Source of the DNA: an uncultured Bacteroidales bacterium
GTDB lineage: Bacteria; Bacteroidota; Bacteroidia; Bacteroidales; UBA932
Direction: 5' to 3'
Length of the DNA: 19,630 bases
Assembly: GCA_905234775.1 (NCBI GenBank)
Contig: CAJOJC010000040.1
Coordinates: 1-19,630 of the forward strand
The translations under genes were made by a program, and so were the position numbers. The notes under the pieces are model-generated. The model had not been told where the DNA came from. It did no database searches and saw only the letters and a list, made by a program, of their open reading frames with translations. This document shows positions 8,565 to 14,266 of this stretch, in pieces; the first letter of the stretch is position 1; every line of letters begins with the position of its first letter.

Positions 8565-9014
8565 ATGCGAAGGTTGGCAGTCATAATTTCGATTTTGATC
8601 GGACTCGGTATAGAGGCCTGGTCGGAGCCCCGCATCACTAACTTCAATTCCTCAGACGGACTCCCGTCAAATACGGTATACGCCATTGTTCAGGATGGCG
8701 AAGGCCTGCTGTGGATAGGAACACGAGGCGGACTTTGCCGTTTCGACGGAACCCGCTTCGAGTCCTGGAGGGAATACGGAAGAGTCAACGCCTTGTCAGT
8801 CGACAAAGAAAACAGGATTTGGATCGGGACGGCCGAGGGGCTGGCGGTAAGATGCCCGGTCGGAGCCGGGCATGACAAGCAAGGGACCGGGCATGACAAG
8901 CAAGGGACCGGGCATGACAAGCAAGGGACCACATTCAAGTCGGCAACGTCCGCGCCCTCCACACGGATTCAGACGGAACTGTTTGGGCCACGGTCGGGGA
9001 TACCCTTCTTTTAA
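8565..9014 (+). CDS. N-terminal fragment of the broken sensor kinase
   Basis: This is the 5' reading frame as it would be translated: 149 residues holding the signal peptide and the first two propeller blades (LLWIGTRGGLCRFDG, RIWIGTAEGLAVR). It then carries three copies of GHDKQGT from the inserted repeats and about 30 out-of-frame residues ending at 9014. Real homology stops near residue 96, just before the repeats. On its own it cannot signal. Confidence 0.6.
   Translation: MRRLAVIISILIGLGIEAWSEPRITNFNSSDGLPSNTVYAIVQDGEGLLWIGTRGGLCRFDGTRFESWREYGRVNALSVDKENRIWIGTAEGLAVRCPVGAGHDKQGTGHDKQGTGHDKQGTTFKSATSAPSTRIQTELFGPRSGIPFF
8852..8873. repeat. REP-like palindrome
   Basis: Perfect 8-bp inverted repeat, ATGCCCGG and CCGGGCAT, around a 6-base TCGGAG loop. 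Its right arm is the first part of the 21-bp repeat array that follows. The structure resembles short dispersed REP-type palindromes; no second copy of it is seen elsewhere in this window. Confidence 0.7.
8866..8928. repeat. Three perfect 21-bp tandem repeats inside the sensor kinase gene
   Basis: Units at 8866-8886, 8887-8907 and 8908-8928 are identical, each CCGGGCATGACAAGCAAGGG plus A, followed by a partial CC. Twenty-one is divisible by three, so copy-number change does not alter the frame. The first frame reads GHDKQGT repeats through the array, while the downstream gene frame has a TGA in each unit. Confidence 0.9.
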
Positions 9015-9130
9015 AACTCAGTTGGAACGAAGGTATCAAAATCGAAAACCACTGTTTCTACAACAAGCGTGATTCCGAGGGAGATTATCCCTACTATCAG
9101 ATATATGAAGCATCGGACGGTAAGCTCTGG

Positions 9131-11326
9131 ATGGGCGGCAGAATAGTGCGCACTCAGTATCTGGAGGACAGACAGAACCCCCGGACCATCACCCTCTACG
9201 GCAGCTCAGGCTTCTGTACAGGCAGTTATGCGGAGGCAGAAGGAAAGCTCTACGCCTTCGATGATCACACTTCCCTGCTTTATACTATTGACGACGGGAT
9301 CGCCGCGGCCCACGGTCGCCTCCCGATAGCCCATGCGAGACTCCTCACCGCCCACGACGGCCATATGTGGGCCGCGGGCTCATACGGGCTGGGCATCGTA
9401 GACCTTGAAAAGCCGGAAAACACTCAAGTTTACAAGACTGCCTCCCAGGAGTTGTTCTGCATCTTCGAAGACCGGCATGGGAATATCTGGGTCGGCGGAG
9501 ACAGCGGCCTTTCGGTCGTGAGCCCATCGCTTAATCTGGTGCGCCGGATTTCAGACGGAAACGTCACCGCGCTGATGCAGGACAGCCATGGTAAGATGTG
9601 GATAGGGACTGCGGAAGAACGGGTCTCGAGCTTGTACGAAGATAGCGAGGGAACGGTGTACGTTGGCCTATGGAACAATACAGGATTCGAGGTGTGGAAA
9701 AATGGCCGCATGCACAAAGAGCGCCTGAGCGGGCCGCCCCCCAGACTTCAGAGAGAAGCGGCGGTCGAGAGCCTCGACGGGGCCAACTGGATCTCCGATT
9801 TCCTCGAAGACTCCCGCGGCCGGTTCTGGGTAGTGACATGGGAAGGCGTAGGTCTGAACGAATGGGACCGGAAGGCCGGAAAAGCCCTGCCGCCCAGGTG
9901 GCTCAGTCCCTTCCGCTACCCCTCGCCTCTGGTGGATTCGAACATCTACGTAAGCTCGCGTCTGGGCAGCGCTCTGATCGAAGACTCGCAGGGAAACCTG
10001 GTCTACGGAACCACCCAGGCCGGGCTCAACATAATCGACGCCAAGACCGGTCTGGTCACTAAATACTACCGCGCGAACTCGTCTATCCCCGATGACTACG
10101 TAACCGACCTCTGCCTCGGCCAGGACGGGACCGTGTGGGCTGCTACCCGTAGCGGCCTCTGGAGCCCGTCGGGCACTCATCTTCTGGACGGGCTACTGGT
10201 CCAATCGGTCATCACCGACCGGAAAGGCCGCCTGTGGGCCGGAACCGAGGAAGGACTGTATTTCGTGGACACTGACGGGAGTATAGGAGTCGCGCGAAAG
10301 GGACTCGGCTTCCCTTCCGATATCTACGCCGAACGCGCGGCCTGCGCCCTGGCAGACGGATCGCTGGCTTTCGGTGGCCCCGAGGGGGCCGCGGTCTTCA
10401 ACCCGGACAGTCTGCTGGCCCTGCAGGCCGCGGGCAATCTGCTGCTCGAGCCACTGGCCGGCCATCGCTACCGCCTCAACGGCGGCGAATGGGTCGAAGG
10501 GCGTTTCACAGGCCTGCCCGAGAACGTGAAGCCGGGCCGCTACAGCCTGGAGGAGCAAAGCTCGGACATCTTCGGGCGTTGGGACAGGGGTGCGAGTTCG
10601 GTCAGGGTCATTCGAATCCCGCAGCCGCTATGGCTCCGCTGGCCCTTCCTGCTGGCGTACCTGCTCGTGCTCGCCGCCCTCGTTTGGATCGTCATCCGGC
10701 TCCGCGAGCGCAGGCTGCTCGTCAAACAGCTGGACACCCGCAACCGCTTCTTCTCGATCATATCCCACGACCTTCGAAACCCCGTGTCCGGAAACAGCAT
10801 GCTCGCCCATCAAATGCTGGATCAGGTAGAGACGCTCGAGCCCGCGCAAATTAAGGAGGGGCTGGAGGCGCTGGCAGCCTCGGCCGACAAGGCTTCTTCG
10901 CTGCTCGAGAACCTTCTGCTGTGGTCCCTGAGCCAGAAAGGGATGCTAGAGCCCGTCCTGAGAGACGAGGACATGGCCGACCTGGCCGCGGAGGCTGTCT
11001 ATAGCGTCCGGAAAAACGAGATAATCGAGCTCGACATACCCGCCGGTCTGCGGGTCCAAACCGACCGAAATATGCTCCTGACCTGTCTTAGAAACCTGCT
11101 GGACAATGCGGTCAAGGCGAGTCCGGAAGGGGGCAAGGTCGTTCTGAGCGCGGAAGGACGCCGGATAACGATTACCGATCAGGGCCCTGGAATGAAGGAG
11201 GGCGCCGCAGGATGGGGCCACGGCCTTGGACTCGTCATCACCCGCGAATTGCTCGAGAAAATGGGGGCTAAGATGACGGCCCTGAACCGCCCGGAAGGAG
11301 GACTTGAAATAACGATAACCTTATGA
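9131..11326 (+). CDS. C-terminal fragment of the broken sensor kinase (rest of propeller, membrane helix, kinase core)
   Basis: 731 residues from the first ATG in the downstream frame, but the homologous frame is already open from 8918 (QVGNVRALHTDSDGTVWATV before 9131). That shows the ATG at 9131 is an internal Met, not a true start. It lacks a signal peptide, so the propeller could not reach the periplasm if translated from here. The kinase core motifs (SHDLRN, the N box and the G boxes) are intact. It ends in a 4-base ATGA overlap with the response regulator. Confidence 0.65.
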   Translation: MGGRIVRTQYLEDRQNPRTITLYGSSGFCTGSYAEAEGKLYAFDDHTSLLYTIDDGIAAAHGRLPIAHARLLTAHDGHMWAAGSYGLGIVDLEKPENTQVYKTASQELFCIFEDRHGNIWVGGDSGLSVVSPSLNLVRRISDGNVTALMQDSHGKMWIGTAEERVSSLYEDSEGTVYVGLWNNTGFEVWKNGRMHKERLSGPPPRLQREAAVESLDGANWISDFLEDSRGRFWVVTWEGVGLNEWDRKAGKALPPRWLSPFRYPSPLVDSNIYVSSRLGSALIEDSQGNLVYGTTQAGLNIIDAKTGLVTKYYRANSSIPDDYVTDLCLGQDGTVWAATRSGLWSPSGTHLLDGLLVQSVITDRKGRLWAGTEEGLYFVDTDGSIGVARKGLGFPSDIYAERAACALADGSLAFGGPEGAAVFNPDSLLALQAAGNLLLEPLAGHRYRLNGGEWVEGRFTGLPENVKPGRYSLEEQSSDIFGRWDRGASSVRVIRIPQPLWLRWPFLLAYLLVLAALVWIVIRLRERRLLVKQLDTRNRFFSIISHDLRNPVSGNSMLAHQMLDQVETLEPAQIKEGLEALAASADKASSLLENLLLWSLSQKGMLEPVLRDEDMADLAAEAVYSVRKNEIIELDIPAGLRVQTDRNMLLTCLRNLLDNAVKASPEGGKVVLSAEGRRITITDQGPGMKEGAAGWGHGLGLVITRELLEKMGAKMTALNRPEGGLEITITL

Positions 11327-11976
11327 TAAACGTTCTGTTAATAGAAGATTCCGCAGTGTTAGTGATGGGGCTGAAGCTTGCCCTGTCCGCGGAAGATGCA
11401 ATTGCCAATATTAATTCAGTGTCGACCCCCGGCTCTGCAGTAGCCTTCCTCAACGCCCATCCCGAGACGGATGTCGCAGTAGTGGATATCACCCTCGAAT
11501 CAGAAACCGACGGGCTGACTCTTTTGGGTATAATCAGGGAGGCCTTCCCTGCAGTTCGCACCTTAGTTTTCTCCCATTATAAGAAGCCGGCTTATATCCT
11601 GAGGGCCATCGCCTCCGGCGCCGGGGCCTATCTGGCGAAAGACTCCAACCCTCAGTCGGTAGTAAAGGCGATTATCGATGTAGCCGCCGGTAAGAGCCTC
11701 TTTTTCGGAGAGACCATTGATTCAGAAAAGATCGCCAATCTTTTTGGCGGGAAAGAAAACCTGGAGAAGCGCAAGCCGCAGGGCCTGACGGAGCGCGAAC
11801 TGGAAGTATTGCAGCTCACTACCTCAGGCTACAGCAATCCCCAGATAGCGGCTGCGATGGAAATTGCCCTCAACACGGTCGATAGTTACAAAGAGCGCAT
11901 CAAGGGCAAATTCGGATTGGACAGCATTGTTGAATGTGTCGCCCACGCTGTCGCCGATGGGCTTGTAGACGTCTAA
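11323..11976 (+). CDS. LuxR/NarL-family response regulator
   Basis: 217 residues. The receiver domain (1-120) has acidic Glu8/Asp9 (LLIEDS), phospho-acceptor Asp55 (VAVVDITLE), the Ser84 switch position (LVFSHY) and Lys106 (YLAKDS). A LuxR-type helix-turn-helix follows from about residue 153 (GLTERELEVLQL, then NPQIAAAMEIALNTVDSYKERI). It is a DNA-binding regulator whose natural partner is the propeller kinase encoded just upstream; the two genes share an ATGA overlap and would be translationally coupled. Because the kinase gene is frameshifted, this regulator may lack its normal phosphate donor. The stop lies one base from the stop of a convergent gene. Confidence 0.93.
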   Translation: MINVLLIEDSAVLVMGLKLALSAEDAIANINSVSTPGSAVAFLNAHPETDVAVVDITLESETDGLTLLGIIREAFPAVRTLVFSHYKKPAYILRAIASGAGAYLAKDSNPQSVVKAIIDVAAGKSLFFGETIDSEKIANLFGGKENLEKRKPQGLTERELEVLQLTTSGYSNPQIAAAMEIALNTVDSYKERIKGKFGLDSIVECVAHAVADGLVDV

Positions 11977-11977
11977 C

Positions 11978-12529
11978 CTACTGCTCCTTCGGGTGGAGTT
12001 TGCGGTAGATCTTAACTCCGTTCAGCAACGCTGAAATATCGGCGCGCGAGATAAATGTTGCACGAATCCAATCTCCGCGGGTGACGCTGAACTCCAGCTG
12101 ACGGGAAATAATCAGACGACGGGCGGTGACGGTAACGGGCTCAAGTTCCTCTTCGTTCGGGAAACCGAAGCACAGACATCCCTGAGTCTCCATGACAGCA
12201 CCTCTGGGGGCCTTGACATGGGCCTTCAGCTCTTCGAGACGAGCCTGAGCGCCTTCGAGGGTTTCTCCGAGGGGAATGTAGAGGATGTAGACGGGATCGA
12301 AATTAACCTGAACGATGTCTGTACCTACTCCGAGGTGGCCGGCCTGCAGATAATACTGCTTCTTCTCAGGCATGTAGAAGACCTGGAGTTCTTCTCCGTC
12401 TTCGTGTTCGACAGTAGCGATTTCATAGAAAGGCTGAAGCAGTTTGCTTGCTACAGACTCCTGGGCCTTTGCGATGAAAGGCATTGCGGCGAAAGCGAAG
12501 GCCGCGATGGTTAAAACTAACTTTTTCAT
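11978..12529 (-). CDS. Exported protein of unknown function, last gene of the stress operon
   Basis: 183 residues with a Sec signal peptide (MKKLVLTIAAFAFAAMPFIAKAQ, cleavage after AKA). The mature part has ELQVFYMPEKKQYYLQAGH, PVYILYIPLGETLEGAQARLEELKAHV, an ETQGCLCFGFP segment with two close Cys, and VTVTARRLIISRQLEFSVTRGDW. I recognise no family. It is probably periplasmic or envelope-associated. It starts 2 bases after the stop of the upstream barrel gene, so it belongs to the eight-gene operon. No terminator hairpin is seen after it; the convergent response regulator stop is one base away. Confidence 0.8.
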   Translation of the reverse strand: MKKLVLTIAAFAFAAMPFIAKAQESVASKLLQPFYEIATVEHEDGEELQVFYMPEKKQYYLQAGHLGVGTDIVQVNFDPVYILYIPLGETLEGAQARLEELKAHVKAPRGAVMETQGCLCFGFPNEEELEPVTVTARRLIISRQLEFSVTRGDWIRATFISRADISALLNGVKIYRKLHPKEQ

Positions 12530-12531
12530 AT

Positions 12532-13134
12532 CTATTTGTATTTAGAGATTGTCGTTATATCTACCGCGATGCCTCCGTAGAGAGCATGGGCGGTTCCGAT
12601 AAGATTGATGCTGAACCACTTGCAGGGCTGAATAGACAGGCCGCCGCCGTAATTGAGATAATGTTTTCGGCTGCCAGGCGTCACCTTGTAGGGATGGTAG
12701 ACATCGAGGGACTCGTCGCTCCAGTCATAGATGGTCTTGGAGGCATCGGTGATTCCGTCGTTTGTCTGGGCATATCCTATGACAGGCATTATTCGAAGCC
12801 ACTTAAAGATAGGAATCTGGTAGCCGGCATTGATACACCAGGCTACAGTGTCGTTCCACTTGGTGTCGCTGGTACGGCTATATCTATGCTGCGCCTCCGA
12901 AGTAAGGAAGTCGAGATAAAAGCCATCCACCAGAAGATTGGCGCCCAGGGCGAAATCCGCATAATTGGAGAATGATCCGGCCTGTCCGGCATTGATTCCG
13001 AACTCCAGACGTTTGAGATTCATACTGAAGTCAAACAGTTTCCATTCCTTACCAACTTCAGCTTTTGCGCCCGTCTGGGCATTTGCGCCGAGCGCGAGGC
13101 CCAGCAGCGAAACAATCAGTATTATCTTTTTCAT
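12532..13134 (-). CDS. Outer-membrane beta-barrel protein in the stress operon
   Basis: 200 residues with a signal peptide (MKKIILIVSLLGLALGANAQ, cleavage after ANA). The mature protein has alternating strands typical of small barrels (LKRLEFGINAGQAG, FALGANLLVDGFYLDFL, AWCINAGYQIPIFKWLRIMP, HYLNYGGGLSIQPCKWFSINL). The specific family is not recognised. It overlaps the upstream kinase gene by 4 bases (ATGA). Its place in an operon with cytoplasmic signalling proteins suggests it is an envelope component whose synthesis or state is tied to that signalling; this is inference. Confidence 0.8.
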   Translation of the reverse strand: MKKIILIVSLLGLALGANAQTGAKAEVGKEWKLFDFSMNLKRLEFGINAGQAGSFSNYADFALGANLLVDGFYLDFLTSEAQHRYSRTSDTKWNDTVAWCINAGYQIPIFKWLRIMPVIGYAQTNDGITDASKTIYDWSDESLDVYHPYKVTPGSRKHYLNYGGGLSIQPCKWFSINLIGTAHALYGGIAVDITTISKYK

Positions 13135-13961
13135 AAAATAGGTGTCAGGGCAGCCCTGAATTCGGGCATGGGACGTTTGGTATCGCGTTCAATAATAAGA
13201 GTCTTGAGTCCGGCATAAGGGCTTACGAGCTCAGTAGCCTCTTTCACCGGGACATCCGCTCCGAAATACGCAGGAACGAAGTTCTCCCAGAACTTTATCG
13301 CAAGGGACTTGGGCATATGGAAGGTCTCGCTGATGAAGGCCTCGTCGCTGAGGCAGCAGCACACATATACCATTGCCACGTCGAAGAGATGGTTGCCCCA
13401 ACAGAAATCGCCCAGGTCGATGAAGTAGCGATGATCGCCCACGAAGATAGCGTTGCTGTACTGAAGGTCTCCGTGGATAGCGGTATCCTCATCGGGAGTA
13501 TCGGCGATAAATTTTGCAAGTTTGTCCTTCTCGGCGGGCGTAAAGAACGGGTTCTCTGCAAGCAGCCTGTAATAACGGTCCTTGACGTTCTCGAACTGGG
13601 TAGTGTCTATGCGCGTAGCATGGAGTTGACGACACATAGCGGCGAACTCTGCGGCGAACTGACCTACCTTTTCTGGCTCGTCACCCGTCGCTCTGGAGTA
13701 AGACTTCTTGCCGAGGATGCGCTTGAAGCGGATTCCGTATCGACCGTCTTCGGTAACTACATACTCTCCCGGTTCAGGGGTAGGGATGCCGATTTCGTAG
13801 ACCTTGCGAGCGAGCTTCATCTCATCCAGCGGCTGCTGGATCTTTCCGGGGAAATAGAGTTTCAGCATCACCGACGGATCGGAGATGTGGTCATAACTCT
13901 CGCCGTTGGCTCCGCCGCCGGAAAGGACATAGTCTTTAAGTGATATCTTAATCGGTTCCAT
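13131..13961 (-). CDS. Aminoglycoside-phosphotransferase-fold kinase (TIGR02172-like)
   Basis: 276 residues with the APH/choline-kinase fold. An N-lobe Lys34 (VMLKLYF) could bind ATP phosphates. The catalytic loop HGDLQYSN (163-170) and the metal-binding IDLGD (181-185) are intact. This resembles TIGR02172, described originally as a Fibrobacter succinogenes paralogous family and also found in Bacteroidales. The substrate is unknown; the context (one base after a STAS protein gene, overlapping a barrel gene) argues for a regulatory or envelope-related phosphorylation rather than drug resistance. The N-terminus (IKISLKDYVLSGGGANGESYD) holds a Gly-rich stretch in the expected P-loop-like place. 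The junction with the upstream gene reads TAATATG. Confidence 0.85.
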   Translation of the reverse strand: MEPIKISLKDYVLSGGGANGESYDHISDPSVMLKLYFPGKIQQPLDEMKLARKVYEIGIPTPEPGEYVVTEDGRYGIRFKRILGKKSYSRATGDEPEKVGQFAAEFAAMCRQLHATRIDTTQFENVKDRYYRLLAENPFFTPAEKDKLAKFIADTPDEDTAIHGDLQYSNAIFVGDHRYFIDLGDFCWGNHLFDVAMVYVCCCLSDEAFISETFHMPKSLAIKFWENFVPAYFGADVPVKEATELVSPYAGLKTLIIERDTKRPMPEFRAALTPIL

Positions 13962-13962
13962 A

Positions 13963-14265
13963 TTATCTGATCTCGAACAGGTTAAGAAAACCGGTCATCA
14001 TGAAGACATTGCGGATGTCCGGGGAGATGTTGCTGACCACTATCTTTCCTCCCTTTTCCGCGGAAGCTTTCCTGAGGCCAAGGAAGAGTCTGAGACCCGA
14101 GCTGGAGATGTACTCAAGATCCTTGCAGTCAAGGATTACTGTTCCGGATGTAGCCTCCTTGAGATCCTCAATCTGAGGGGCTATTTCGATCGATGCGGGT
14201 GTATCAAGACGACCTACAAGACCGACTACGGTCTCCTGTCCGTTTTTATTGATAATAACTTCCAT
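13963..14265 (-). CDS. STAS-domain anti-sigma factor antagonist
   Basis: 100 residues forming a single STAS domain (SpoIIAA/RsbV type). It has GRLDTPASIEI, the core strand TVILDCKDLEYISSSGLRLFL and the C-terminal FMMTGFLNLFEI. In this family a Ser in the DSSG-like loop is phosphorylated by a HATPase kinase and dephosphorylated by a PP2C phosphatase; here the likely site is Ser55 within ISSSG. Both opposing activities are present as domains of the protein encoded one base upstream, so the pair forms a self-contained partner switch. No sigma factor gene is in the window, so its downstream partner is unknown. Confidence 0.93.
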   Translation of the reverse strand: MEVIINKNGQETVVGLVGRLDTPASIEIAPQIEDLKEATSGTVILDCKDLEYISSSGLRLFLGLRKASAEKGGKIVVSNISPDIRNVFMMTGFLNLFEIR

Positions 14266-14266
14266 A

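Larger units (their letters stand above)
8565..11326 (+). pseudogene. Propeller-type sensor histidine kinase, frameshifted by a repeat insertion
   Basis: The two open frames together encode one membrane sensor kinase of about 919 residues. Parts in order are: signal peptide (MRRLAVIISILIGLGIEAW), Reg_prop beta-propeller repeats (GLPSNTVYAIVQDGEGLLWIGT, VRALHTDSDGTVWATVGD, IFEDRHGNIWVGGDSGL and others), a Y_Y_Y-like domain near 10440-10610, one membrane helix near 10625-10690, a HisKA domain with FSIISHDLRNP (phospho-His codon at 10766), and a HATPase domain with LRNLLDNAVKASP, DQGPGM and GHGLGLVI. The first frame runs 8565-9014. The correct continuation is in the -1 frame, which is open from 8918 to 11326. 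The break coincides with the palindrome and 21-bp repeats at 8851-8930. The kinase is probably inactive unless the shift is an assembly error. The output regulator gene overlaps its stop. Confidence 0.85.

Noticed and set aside
8866..8928. Short repeats as a CRISPR array
   Set aside because: The 21-bp units are head-to-tail with no spacers, lie inside a coding gene, and no cas genes are present.
8866..8928. Phase-variable switch by repeat copy number
   Set aside because: The unit is 21 bp, a multiple of three, so gain or loss of units cannot restore or break the frame.
8915..9014. Programmed -1 frameshift joining the two kinase frames
   Set aside because: The shift would have to occur between the last TGA of the downstream frame (8915-8917) and the stop of the first frame (9014), close to 8930. 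No X XXY YYZ slippery heptamer in the right frame is present there, and the inserted repeats explain the break better.
13131..13961. Aminoglycoside resistance phosphotransferase
   Set aside because: Only the general APH-fold motifs are shared; the sequence looks like the TIGR02172-type group and the operon context is regulatory, not resistance.
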